The position numbers and the translations under genes were made by a program. The notes under the pieces are model-generated. The model saw only the letters and a list, made by a program, of their open reading frames with translations, was not told the origin of the DNA and made no database searches. From positions 8,383,401-8,447,400 of the forward strand of contig NC_134310.1 of assembly GCF_949628215.1 (NCBI RefSeq): a stretch of DNA of 64,000 nucleotides, given 5' to 3'. This DNA is from Phalacrocorax aristotelis (lineage: Eukaryota > Chordata > Aves > Suliformes > Phalacrocoracidae). Of this stretch, positions 1-10,514 are shown piece after piece; position 1 is the stretch's first letter; each line of letters opens with the position of its first letter.

Positions 1-867
1 GCCATGGGGACAATTTACAACAGGCAGGTGAGAGAGTATTTGGTGAAAGGGAGGCTTGGAAGAGCCTGCCCCTTTCTTCTGACTGTGGGATTGTTAGGGA
101 GTTGTTTAGGGTCATATCCACAAAGCTATCTCTGCCTCTGTCTCCTTAGCCTGATTTTCAGAGCAGTGTGCGCTGCAGGTGTGTATCTGCTAGCAGTTGG
201 AGCTCCTCCCTCCTGTCGACTTCTCTAACCTGCTTAGGTACTGTAGGAAATCCTGCTAAGCATCAGTGACCTTTAACAATCTGGCTTTCAGAGCTCAGTT
301 TTCCTTTTGGTAGATTAGAGACAGTGATGAGTATCTGGGTAAAGCATTCTGAGACCTACATACGAGGAACACTTACATAAGAGTCAGCAAAAATAATTAG
401 TAGTACTTACAAGGGGTTAACTTTTTTCCCCCTTGCAAAGATTAACTGTAGGCTCAGCTGTGCAACTGTTTTGTCACTACAGCTTAGCTGATGTACTATC
501 CAGACACATGCTTAACCTGTGGCAAGCACTGGGTAATTCTACTCAGTAGTACCTTTCCTTGGCAGGAGCTAAACAGCATCACATTACCTTACCTCTGCCT
601 TAGCTAAACCGGAATACCTCCTTGGTGTTTCTGAGCCTTGGACTTAAGGAATTTGAAACAGAGAGAAAACATGAGGCTGTGTGAGGTGTAGATCTCTGTG
701 GAACAAGACAAATATCACAGTTTGGGGTATGTTGGCTGGGGCAATGTGTACACAGAGGTGTCTGGCACAGACCCAGAATCAGTAGGGCCTCAGGCAGCTC
801 CTGTAATAAAATGAATGTGATGCTTGGTTTATCAAGAAGGGTAGCAAAACTCTGGCCTCTGTTTCAG
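1..867 (+). other. Intron of the ZFAND5/6-like gene
   Basis: This stretch precedes a coding exon of the same gene. Frames here are short and match nothing I know. No repeat family is recognised. Confidence 0.5.
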
Positions 868-978
868 GTACCCTGCTTGAAATATCCCAGAACACAGCTG
901 AGAACAAGACAGCTTCAGAAAAGCCAAAACAGAAGAAGAATCGCTGCTTTACTTGCCGGAAGAAGATAGGGCTAACTG
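868..978 (+). CDS. ZFAND5/6-like, penultimate coding exon
   Basis: The exon runs from the acceptor TTTCAG to the donor GTAAGT and ends in phase 1, inside the glycine codon of GLTG|F. It encodes the linker and the first two cysteines of the AN1 finger. The acceptor boundary is the less certain end. Confidence 0.8.
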
Positions 979-3431
979 GTAAGTCCCTGGCTGTGGGGAA
1001 AACTTGCCTGTGGCCTGACTAGTCTGGTTTCATAGCCCTGTGAACAGATCTCCTGTGCTGCGATAATGCCTGGGTTCAGAGGGTTGGCGTGGGTTGGTGG
1101 GTGGAGGTAGCCTGGGGAATCTGCCGCTTGCTGTCGGGGTCCCTGCGAGCCTGTGGATGCAGGGTTGTGGAACAGGGTGGAGCCGTGCCTCTCAGGTTAT
1201 CTCTGCAACTTGGCCAAAGCTGCTTGTAGAAGCAAAGGCAGTGCTCGCTGTGGGTCTAATTCTGCTCCTATTCAAGTCGGTGGTAAAGCTTTCACAATAG
1301 TGATGTAAACTAAGATAGATCCAAACCGAAAATCCCACTCTAAGACTCATCCCATTTAAAGTTAACATTGCTTGACTTCCACTGTTAGCTTCCTGAGAGC
1401 AAGATGGCTCTCAGTGTTCAGCCTGTAAAGCTGGAGAGAAGTGCTGAGATGGTGTCAGCTGACTGGTATCAATGGGGAAACTGCCCCTGGAAAGGCAATT
1501 CATGAAGCAATTAGCTTGGTTGTGGTTTGTTAATAAAAACATCATTCCTGTAAATTGACTCTGGCATTTAGCATTTCCCTGGAAAAAAGTTAACTCTAGA
1601 GCCATGCAGGTCTTGCTGTTCTAGCAGAGCGCTCTCCTCTTTAGCCTCCTCGGTGCGTTCAGCAACCAGGGACTGCACACACACTTCATATTTCATCCAT
1701 TGTAAGCTGCTTTGGTATGGTCTGGCCTGGGAGGTTTGCCCAGCGCCTGACACTGTGGAACCCGAGCTTGCCTGGATGTTTGAGGGCACTGTCATTGAAT
1801 AAACATGGGTTTATAAGCCTAGGACTGAGCAGGGTACTCTGTGCCCAGCCTTTCCTGCTCTGCTCTGCGCTGGGGCGGCCTCACCTCAAGTGCTGTGGGC
1901 AGTGTTGGGCGCCACAGGACATTAAGGGTATAAAGCTACTGGAGAGTGTCCAGAGGAGGGCCACGGAGTTGGGGAAGGGTTTAGAGGGGAAACTGTACGA
2001 GGAGCGGCTGAAGTCCCTTGGTTTGTTCAGCCTGGAGCAGAGGAGGCTGAGGGCAGCCCTCATGGCGCTCTGCAGCTCCCTCCCGAGGGGAGGAGGAGGG
2101 GCAGGGCTGGTCTCTTCTCTGGTGACCAACGACAGGACCCGAGGGAATGGCAGGGAGATGTGCCAGGGGAGGGTTAGGCTGGGTATTAGGAGAAGGTTCT
2201 TCCCCCAGAGGGTGGTGGAGCCCTGGAACAGGCTCCCCAGGGAGGCATCACGGCACCAAGGCTGGTGATATTCCAGAAGCACTTGGACAAGGCCCTCAGA
2301 GCCATGGTGTGAATTTGGGGCTGTCCTGTGCAGGGACAGGAGTTGGGCTCGATGATCCTTGTGGGTCCCTTCCAGCTCAGGACATTCTGTGATTCTATGA
2401 TTCAGATCTGCAGGGAGGATTGGTTTCCTTTAGAGCTTCAAAGTGTGAGAAGTTTTGTCTCCTTTAGGAATCAACATGCAGAGAAGTCCTGTGAATGCAG
2501 AGCATTTAGGATAAAATGAATTTTCCCAAATGGGAGTAAACTGGCACCTTGTAGCAAGGTGTCTGTGGTCGTTACAGCCTGTAGTTGGAAAGACGTGAAA
2601 GGAAAGAGCGTCAGTCACTGCCAGCGTGACGGGGAGCTGATCTGCTGTCCTGTAGCAAACCCCCTTCCTGCTCTGTGCCTCAGTTTCTGTGTGTGCTGTG
2701 ATAATGGCAGCACTTCAGAACAGCATTATCTCCAAGTAAAATGACTAAATTATGAATTTTGAAGCCTAAATAGCTCAAAAGTGATCCTAACGAGGTACAG
2801 GTTTTGCTGCTTGCAGGCTTGCTGCTGGTCAGTCCAGATGCTGCTGTGTGATGCCTGGGGAGCCAAGCTGGCTCGAGGGCTCGGCTCCAGCTCAGGCTGC
2901 CTCCTTGCAGCCTGGGGAGCCTGGTCTGGATTAGCAATCTGGTACTGTGCAGTCCCCGGCATGTCCCCTGACCCTGGGGAACGTGGAGAGCAGCCGCTCT
3001 GGGAGCGTTTCCCACCGCCACGACAGCTGGGGCTGCCCAGAGTGTGCGTGCATTCACAGGAGCGGCTAAGCCAGGGGAAATGGAAGAGCAACCCGTGGTC
3101 TTCCCCCACACTGAGACTCCTGTTTGCCTGTTGGGGACAGTGGCCCCCCTCCCTCATCTGACCTTCTTTCTGCATTAGTGGAGTTTCCTGGCCTGGCAGG
3201 AAAGAGCAGGGGCCCTGCCGCCTTCCTGTCCGGCTGGATGGCATCTAACGCGGCTTTGTCTCTCTGCTCTTTCTCCCTTCAGGCTTCGACTGCCGCTGCG
3301 GGAACCTGTTCTGTGCCATTCACCGGTACTCTGATGTGCATGCCTGCCCCTACGACTACAAGGCAGAAGCTGCTGAGAAGATCCGTAAGGAGAACCCCAT
3401 CGTTATTGCTGAGAAGATCCAGAAGTTGTGA
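868..3431 (+). CDS. ZFAND5/ZFAND6-family AN1 zinc-finger protein, 3' part (two last coding exons, joined 868-978 and 3283-3431)
   Basis: The two exons join in frame through a GT-AG intron and give the last 85 residues of a ZFAND5/6-type protein. These proteins carry an N-terminal A20 finger that binds ubiquitin and a C-terminal AN1 finger, and they act in proteasome delivery and NF-kB control. What is visible is the AN1 finger: counting from the first full codon of the upstream exon, the zinc ligands are C26, C29, C40, C42, C47, H50, H56 and C58, with family spacing. A lysine-rich tail ending in EKIQKL follows. From memory the residues mix features of ZFAND5 (DCRCGNLFC) and ZFAND6 ([10 protein letters not shown]), and several differ from both, so I read it as a third paralogue rather than either named gene. 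The A20 exon and start codon lie before the window. No coding exon is recognised in 1-867. Confidence 0.85.
979..3282 (+). other. Last intron of the ZFAND5/6-like gene
   Basis: This is a GT-AG intron between the two AN1 exons. It contains one sense-oriented CR1 3' end (about 1855-2403). Nothing else was recognised. Confidence 0.7.
1855..2403 (+). repeat. CR1 LINE, 5'-truncated 3' end, sense
   Basis: The sequence follows the CR1 3' region: the block around GTCCAGAGGAGGGCCACG, the segment with GAACAGGCTCCCCAGGGAGG, and the terminal signature ATTCTGTGATTCTATGATTC at the right end. It is a 5'-truncated copy of roughly 550 bp. The left edge is approximate. CR1 is the main LINE of bird genomes, which supports an avian source. 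Confidence 0.9.
3283..3431 (+). CDS. ZFAND5/6-like, last coding exon
   Basis: The exon follows a pyrimidine-rich acceptor ending CCTTCAG. It encodes the rest of the AN1 finger (CRC, FCAIH, VHAC) and the conserved C-terminal helix, then stops with TGA at 3429-3431. Confidence 0.87.
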
Positions 3432-5885
3432 AGGGGGCTGAGCAGCTCCAACTGCAGCCAGGTGGCCTGGTGCTCCTCCCCTTCCTCCCAGCCCCATCAG
3501 TGGTGCGATAGGGACTCCAGCAGCACACGTGAACCAGCACCCGGATACGGAGACTCCTCGCACCTCCTCTTTGGCAGAAGGCTGCCGTTCCTCCTCTCCC
3601 TCCATTACCCGTATGACAGCCACAGCTCAGCTGATCCCTTCTCGACCAGCTTCCCAAGGGAAAAGGGACCATCCCGCCCCACTGCTCCAGTGCCGAGACC
3701 TTCGGACTTGGTTCCGCTGGGGCGGTTTGCACGGCCTGGGCAGCAGGGCTCTGCCAGCCAGCCTTGCCCTTCAGCTGGCAACTCCGAGTCCTGCGAACCA
3801 CCTGGGACTCGCGGCTGGGGCCCGGGAGCTGCCGCTGGACTTTGTTCCCTCTGTACCGCCATCTCTTTGTGGCAGATGTAAAACCGGGAGCTGGGGAATC
3901 CTGGCAGCAAGGCTGCCTTCTGCTCCCCTAGAGGTGTTTGTTCTCAGATGCAGAAAAGGATTCTGTAGTTTTAACACCCCAAATACCCCTCCCCTCCCTT
4001 TGAGACACTGTTGTTGAAGCACTGGGGTGGTTAAGCAGCAGAGTACCGGCACAGTGAAGTTATTTTGTGGCTTGAAGCAATGTAGACACGCTCCAGCCAC
4101 AGGTCAGGACCTTTAGGAAAGTACTGCTTTGTGGCATTCACTTGTTCCACACTGCTCGCTGCCTCGTGCCCCTCACCACGGGGAGGGAGCCAGCCTGCTA
4201 GGCTTGCTGCGTCCAGGGACGCGGCTGGGCTGAGGGACGCCCTTGCACCAGCCTCTCGTGCTTCAACGCCCCCTGAATAACTGTTGGCCACTTCCCAAGT
4301 GAGGTTTGTTGTAACAGCAGTGCCTGCGCCTCTCTTCTCCCCTCTGCTCCCTGCTTTCTGCCTTACGCCATTCTTTCTCATCAGGGTTGTGTACAAAGCT
4401 CAGATCACCAAACTTCTGCTTCCTTTCCTGTCTCTGCACGCAGGTGGATGGCAGGGCCCCCTCCTTCCCCACAGTCCTTGCCAATACTCGGTGAGAGCCT
4501 TTCTCCCCTGAGAGCATGTTGGCTCAGCAAGCCCACCCACCCCTCCCTGCTCTCCCGCCCCACTACTTGTCCCCATGGGATGGGAGGCAGGGCCAGATCC
4601 CCAGGAGATGCTCTAGAAGCCACACAGAGGGATCTGGGGCACAGGGAAAGGCACGTGGAGGGCTGCAGGGCACGTGAAAAGTCACAAGGAGGGTCCTGGG
4701 GTGCCCAGAAGCACAGGCAGAGGCTTTCAGAAAAGCTCATGGGGAGCCCTGGGGAGCAGGGAGAGGCACTTGGAGGGCTCTGGGCCCACAGAAAGACTTG
4801 TAGAGTTCTTGGGGGTGCTGGAAGACTCAGGGAGGGCTCTGGGGTGCAAGGGAAGGCAAAAGCAGAGCTTTGGGGTACACTGAACATGCTCAGAGGACTT
4901 GAGCACCCCAAAAGGTACCTGTAAGGCTCTGGGGCGCATCAATGCTCACAGATACACGTGGAGGGCTCTGGGGTGCTGAATGCTGGGCTCAGTAGCACTC
5001 CAGAAAAAATGTGGAGGGCTCTGGGGGTGTTAGAAAGGAAAATGTGGGGCTTGGGTATGCAGTGAGACAGGTGGAGGCTCCTGGGGTGAGCTCAAAGCCA
5101 CCTCTGGGAATGCTGGGAGCAGGGCTGCAGCCATGGGGCTCCTAGCGGTCTCACAAGCAGAGAAACCCAGATGGTCCCAGGGAAAAAGCGGCAGCCTCTG
5201 CCCCACTTCTGGCCATCCCACGCTTTGGAAACGTTTTTCTGCAGCATCAGCTCATACAAGGGCATCAGAGAGTGGAGCTGCAGGGGCTGAATTGGCGGCT
5301 AGGGGAAATCATGGCAGCTCCTTCCAAGCGTCAGCTTCTTCCCCTATTTATGGCAATTCTGCCCTGGGGTTTGTGGGGGAAACATTCCGAAGGTTTTGTT
5401 TTTCCTATATGATTTCAGCCAAAGCAGTGTGTGCCCTGCGGCAGCTACCATTGTACAGCGCTGCCAGGATTCGGACCTCCAAAAATGGTGCAAATGCCTT
5501 TTCCTCAGGTTTTTGCTTCTGGGTAACATGGGCGTCACATCTGGAGCGCATGAGTGGCAGCATGTTTTAGTGCCAGGACGCACCTGGGCCGTAAGCACGG
5601 TGCCAGCGGTGCATGGCGAGGCTGGGTTTCACCGTTGAGGTTTTTGGCTGAGAACAAGCCATCACTCTCGGGGTGGGGGGAAGCTGTGAGAAGTTGCAAC
5701 CACCCCTTGCCTTGTGTTCGCATGAAGGCCGGCAGCTCCTGGGGAGGGGAAACAGTTCCTGTGGATGCACCGGGAAAACCCACATGGCAAAAGGGCAGCC
5801 GCCCACTTCACCACCACCTACCTTTTCCCTTTTGTTTCTTTCTTCTTCATATGTGTAAATATTAAAACAGTCTAGTTTGCTTGGA
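3432..5885 (+). other. Probable 3' UTR and downstream region of the ZFAND5/6-like gene
   Basis: No further coding exon is expected after the stop at 3431. The only reasonable poly(A) signal seen is ATTAAA at 5861-5866, so the UTR could be about 2.4 kb, but an earlier cleavage site cannot be excluded. A degenerate minisatellite occupies about 4600-5090. Confidence 0.35.
4600..5090 (+). repeat. Degenerate minisatellite, unit about 45-50 bp
   Basis: A core like GGAGGGCTCTGGGGTGC recurs about eleven times, for example near 4773, 4830, 4958 and 5011. The copies are separated by about 45-50 bp and are diverged. The array lies downstream of the ZFAND5/6-like stop codon, probably in its 3' UTR. Confidence 0.7.
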
Positions 5886-6255
5886 TGCTGTGGATGGTTT
5901 GTTACGGGCGTGGATATGTCAAGCGCTGGCTCAACTCTGGGCTCTTCTGGGGTGGCTGTGGGGCTCTGTGCCTCAATTTCCCCATGGATAATAATGAACA
6001 GAGCCTGGTGCTGGCAGGGGTTGGGGGTTAGGTTTCTCTTCCCCCAGCCCCAGTACTTAGGCTGTGTCCTGTGGCCATACCTAGCAGCTCTACACCCTGG
6101 GGGACCGGATTCCCCTTTGGTGGGGGAATTGCTTTCTCCACCTGTGTTCGTAGGGCTGGGGTGGGACCACATGGTGCTTGTGATATGGGGTGGGGGGGTT
6201 TGGCCCAGGCCTAGGACCTGAGTGGGACCTCCACCCCAGGTGGAGGGCTTAGTCT

Positions 6256-7900
6256 GTGGGGAATGTGGAAGAATATTCCAATCAAAAATCGGCCTGGGGC
6301 AACACGCAACACCTGGCCCAGTCAGTTGTCAGAAACTTGGAGCGGATTGTTGCCTCCTGCCCAAAGGAGTGTACTGACAGAGGGGTACAGCGGCAGTGCT
6401 GGACGGAGGAGGAGGTGGAGCCGTTGTGGAGATTGGATGAGCAGTACGAGGGGAGTAAGAACATCAATAATTTGATTGCAGAACATACTCTGTCAAAAAC
6501 TGCGAAGCAGATAAGTGATAAAAGAAGAGGTTTCCATAAGAGTCCAGTGAAAAGAAGGGAAAAAGACCAGGAATTGAGAGAACATCTAGAAAAAGGAGAA
6601 CATCTTGCAGACATTGGGTTGCGTGTGGAGGGAGGACTGAGGTCCCACTATCGGAAAGCGATTTCTGACTGGTTAGCATCTGAAAAACTGCCCGTTCTTC
6701 AGGGGAGTTTTGAAAAGGTGCTCGAAGGGAAGGAAGATCTGTCAGTGTTGATCGCTGAAGCAGTGGAAGACTACTATTCATGCCTGTTCACAAAGTCCAC
6801 CGAGGTGAAAGCAAGACAGGTACAGAAGCACCAGTCGGCCGTAGGGCTACTCTTTTGGAACTGCCAAAGGAGTGGATGAAGAGGAGGGCCAAGAAGTGGG
6901 GGTGATTCCTATGATTCTAGCCATTGTTTTACCTGGATAGAGGGAAACTTGCTGGTATTATCCTGGATGATGTGGAATCCCTGAGGTGCTGCTAGGTGAA
7001 GTGCACAAGGTGATCAGCTCTAGATGGGAGTCGCCGGGAACATTCAAGGGCCTTGGTGCTTTCAGGACTGTTGGTCATGCAGACAACTTGGCATCCGAAG
7101 CCGTGATCACGGCAAAAGAAATCTCAAAAAATATCAGAGAGATTGTTACGAAAAGCGGGTTCATTCACCTGGCATGCAAAATGCCAGACTCCACACAGAG
7201 TGGAGGTATTTTATTTAATTCATTTTTGCCCAAAGATGGGTGCTAGGTGGTAACCCACAAAGCTGCATCCCACACTGAGACACCACAAGGCATTTATACA
7301 GTTAAATGTGTCAGTTGCAGCTAATATTCACACCCCTCAGCTAATAATTGGGTAGTTTCTTTCTCATTTCAACTTAAAAGTACAGCTCCCTCTAAATTTA
7401 CCACGCATGCTCAGAGAGTGAGGGGCTTATTTGAGGGGGGTGGGTTCCTGGCCTATGGGTGTGATTTTTAGTATTATAATGAGGATTGTTCACCTAAAGG
7501 ACGCTTTGTTTTAGTTCTTCTCACATCCCAGTTAGCTGTTCTCCTTGACTATACAGTTTATCACCCCGTCCTCAGCCTCTTCTGAGGTGGGATGTTTGCT
7601 TTGTTCAGTCTCTCAGCGCTCCTCAAGGATATAGCTGTAAAACAAGTGCTTCCCTATCTCTCAGTTCCCATCTCTGGCCATCAAATTCTGTTTTGCCAAG
7701 TTCACATGGTTCATTGTTATGGCTTAGTGAAAAATTCCTTTTTCTTCAGGATATCAAAATGAGTAAGAACGCAACACCAGGACCAGATGGGTTCAGTTTG
7801 AGGGATCTTATCGAGATCGATCCTCAGGGCACCCAGTTAATGGAACTCTTCAACTTATGTCTGGTGTCAGGGATGGGCGAGGGAGTGTCGGACTGCGTGA
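6256..7900 (+). mobile_element. R2-like (Myb + reverse transcriptase) non-LTR retrotransposon fossil, split by a solo LTR
   Basis: The open frame at 6256-6879 contains a Myb-like domain: WTEEEVEPLWRLDEQYEG, then NINNLIAEH and a KTAKQISDKRR helix. This is the layout seen just before the reverse transcriptase in R2/NeSL/Hero-type site-specific LINEs. A second frame ending in ISKNIREI reaches 7143. After an inserted LTR the protein resumes with KMSKNATPGPDGFSLRDL, the GPDG start of a reverse transcriptase domain, followed by GTQLMELFNLCLVSGM. The frame changes between about 6879 and 6986, and everything downstream of about 7900 (catalytic YADD region and endonuclease) is missing. It is therefore an inactive, 3'-truncated copy. 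The clade call rests on motif memory; another Myb-bearing LINE clade is possible. Confidence 0.65.
7144..7748 (-). mobile_element. Solo LTR of an endogenous retrovirus, nested in the R2-like LINE
   Basis: This 605-bp block interrupts the LINE exactly between its IREI and KMSK segments. It has TG...CA ends. Read on the minus strand it begins TGAAGAAAAAGG and carries an AATAAA poly(A) signal near its far end (about 7205-7216 on the plus strand). The flanks are AGAT and GGAT, an imperfect 4-bp target duplication. No internal retroviral coding sequence is present, so it is a solo LTR. It is younger than the LINE it sits in. Family within avian ERVs not determined. Confidence 0.65.
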
Positions 7901-8039
7901 GTATCAGAATCGGCCTTGCCAGATGGACGTCCTGGGGGGAAAGGGAGTATTCCCTAGGTCCCACCTGGGCCAAAACGCCGCAGCTGGGCTGGGTTTGGCA
8001 TGTGGATTGCGGGGGGTGGTGGTGGTGTGGACGTGGGCT

Positions 8040-8270
8040 CGTCCCGCCGCGCCGCCCCTGGGTCGGGCGGCCAAGAGGGGAGCGAAGGCCGCGCCGTTCC
8101 CATGGCAACCGGGGTGGGGAAGGGGGGATGGCGCCACTTCCGGGAGAGGTGAGGGCGGGGCCAGACGGGCCGTTGTGCAGCGCCGCCCCCGCCTCGGAGG
8201 TCTGCGGCGGCCGCCCGTCCCTTCGGCAACCCCGAGTGTGGGGGGGCCTGGCCCGGCATGGCCAGGTACG
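8040..8270 (+). promoter_or_regulatory. ABHD17A: CpG-rich promoter and noncoding exon 1 of ABHD17A
   Basis: The stretch is dense in CpG and GC boxes. It contains a near-perfect palindromic RFX X-box (GTTCCCATGGCAAC, 8096-8109) and an ETS site ACTTCCGG (8136-8143), and has no TATA box. A donor CAG|GTACGG at 8265/8266 would end a noncoding first exon. It lies about 2 kb upstream of the ABHD17A start codon, as expected for a 5' UTR intron. The exact start site is not visible from sequence. Confidence 0.6.
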
Positions 8271-10001
8271 GGAGGGGAACATTGGTGGGTGCTGGGGGGT
8301 CCGGGGGGCGGCGGGGGACGGGCCCCACGGCGCGGGGGGCGGTGAACGCCGGTTTGGGGCGGGGAGGGGGCCCACAGTGATCGTGGGAGGCCCCACTGGT
8401 GTGGGGGGGTGGGTCCCACAGCCCCACATCGGTCAGTGCGGGGAGTGAAGTCCACAGCGGTCAGTGTGTGTGGGGGGGTCCTGTGCCTGTCAGTGGCGGG
8501 GGGAGGCCTACGCTGGTCAGCGCGGGGGGCACCCACCAGTCAGTGTTGGGGGGTCCCACCCGGGTCAGTGTGTGTCTGGGGGTCCAACAGCAGTCTGTGC
8601 ATGGAGGGAGGCCCGCAGCAGTCGGGGAGGGGGGAGGCACGCGGGTCAGTGTGTGTGGGACCCCCCTCCCCACCAGCCAGTGGGGGTGGAGGTCCACGCT
8701 GGTCAGTGTGTGTGGGGGCCCCCACCAGTCGGGGAGGGGGGGGCCCCCACCAGTCGGGGAGGGGGGGGCCCACCCATGTCAGTGTGTGTCTGGAAGGGTC
8801 CCACCCGTGTCAGTGCGTGTCCCACTCAGGTCAGCAAGTGGGTGCAGTGTGGATCCCCCCACTCTGGCTGTGGGGTGAGTGTTTGTGTGTGTTGGGGGGG
8901 GTGTCAGTGTGTGTCCGTGGCATGGATCCAGCCCCCACGCCAGGCATGGGGTGAGTGGGTTTGGAGTCGGGGGGTGTGTGGTGTGGATTTGCCCCCCATG
9001 CTGCCTGCCCGCAGGGGTGCATGTCCCCCGCCGGTGCCGGGGTTTGGCCCAGCGTGAGCGTGACACACGGCCCCAGCGGCAGCTGCCTGCCCCTGCCTGC
9101 ATGGACCCATGCCCCGACGTGCCCGTGCAGGTGTGCGGCCGCCGGACACCCTTGTCCACCATGGGTGCGTGTGTTCCCGCTGGCACATGGGTTGCCAAAC
9201 CCAGGGGTGCCAGCTGTGACGCCGGCCCTGGCACCGCTGTGGGTGGCCACTGGCCCGAGAGGGACCCGAATTCAGCCCCAGGGCCTGTGGCGGGGCTGGG
9301 GCATCCCTTCACTTGGAATATTTGGGCATATTTAGGCACTGTGTGCCTTCCCCTCCCGGCTGGGCGGGAGGCCTCTGCCCTCCACCCTTTCGTCCCCCTT
9401 CCCAACCCTTCAGAAGCAGATGGAGCGCATTCCTTGGGGTGTGGGCTGGTTTGACATTCCTCAGCACAAGTCTGTGCCCAAACTTGCAGAAAATAGTTGC
9501 TTTTTTTTTTTCTCCCCATTTCTCCCCTTTTTTCCTCAGGAGCTTGGTATTCCTGACACACACCTGTGTGGCCAGGCCTGTGCCGGTGTCTGGGAGGGTC
9601 CTGGAGGGGCTGTGGCCTTTGTACCACTGTCCGTGCGGCTGTTGTGGAGAGTGTGTGTGTGTATGTCTCCAATCCCGCACCTGCTGTCCTTGCCTCCCCA
9701 GCATGGGCTTGCGTGTGGGGGCTGCAGTACATAGCATGGGGGTGTGTGGGCTGGGAAGTGTTGAAGGAGGCTCAGTTTTGGGGGCTTGCGTGGGTTCAGT
9801 GTGAGCATGGGAACTGTGAGTAGCAGGTGTGTGCTCTGTGTGTGTGTGTTGGGGGGAGACAGTGCGCTCCTCGGCTCCAGGGGGGGTTGCGGTGTTCACT
9901 AGTGTGTGCTGGGGAGGTGTGTGTTTGTCCCCGGCCATGGGTCACGTGTGTCTGGGGGGCACCCATTGCAGAGCCCTCACTGCTGCCTGACCTGCCTGCA
10001 G
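8266..10001 (+). other. ABHD17A: ABHD17A 5' UTR intron (proposed)
   Basis: The proposed donor is at 8266 and the acceptor CCTGCAG ends at 10001. The interval holds the G-rich minisatellite and further TG/GGG-rich sequence. No coding exon is recognised in it. Confidence 0.5.
8395..8840 (+). repeat. G-rich minisatellite in ABHD17A intron 1
   Basis: Units of about 25-35 bp share a GGTCAGTGTGTGTGGGGG core followed by CCCACC. About a dozen copies are seen, including a near-exact duplication of a CCACCAGTCGGGGAGG unit at about 8725-8770. The strand is rich in G runs, with the potential to form G-quadruplexes. TG-rich sequence continues past 8840. Confidence 0.75.
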
Positions 10002-10026
10002 GCCGCTGCTGCCTGCAGACGGACAG

Positions 10027-10104
10027 ATGGCAGCTGCCCCAGCCCCAACCAGTGCCCTGGCCCGTGGCGGACTGCCGGTGGCAGCCGTGCCAAGGGCTGG
10101 CTGA
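10027..10104 (+). promoter_or_regulatory. ABHD17A: Upstream ORF in the ABHD17A 5' UTR (25 codons)
   Basis: An ATG 174 bp before the main start opens a 25-residue alanine/proline-rich frame that closes at TGA 10102-10104. If the exon begins at 10002 this frame lies on the mature mRNA and could reduce translation of ABHD17A. Its conservation is unknown. Confidence 0.3.
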
Positions 10105-10200
10105 GGACAGGGCCTCTCCAGGCCATTGGCGTTCCCGGCCTCTCTCCGATTTGGATCCTCCTTCACTCTGGGCGCGGCTGCCTTTTGCCTCGCCACCGTC

Positions 10201-10514
10201 ATGAATGGGCTGTCGATCAGCCAACTCTGCTGCCTCTTCTGCTGCCCTCCCTGCCCCAGCCGCATCGCTGCCAAACTGGCCTTCCTGCCCCCGGAGCCCA
10301 CCTACGCCGTGGTCCCCGAGCCGGAGCCTGTGGGCAGCACCAGCACTGGCTCCCTGCGTGGCGGCGCTGTGGGGCGGTGGAAGCTCCACCTGAAGGACCG
10401 GGCGGATTTCCAGTATTCCCAGCGGGAGCTGGACAACATTGAGGTGTTCTTCACCAAGAGCAGCCGAGGGAACCGTGTTGGCTGCATGTACGTCCGCTGT
10501 GTGCCAGGTGCCAG
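10201..10514 (+). CDS. ABHD17A: ABHD17A coding exon 1
   Basis: Encodes residues 1-105 (last codon split). It starts at ATG and ends at CCAG|GTGAGT. It contains the palmitoylation cluster and the start of the hydrolase fold. Confidence 0.95.

Noticed and set aside
1717-2268. 183-codon frame upstream of and inside the CR1 copy
   Set aside because: Most of it is translated CR1 3' sequence. The CR1 reverse transcriptase region itself is not present.
7824-8536. Long frames over the ABHD17A promoter and minisatellite on both strands
   Set aside because: They are proline/glycine-rich translations of GC-rich promoter and tandem repeats, with no splice or family support.
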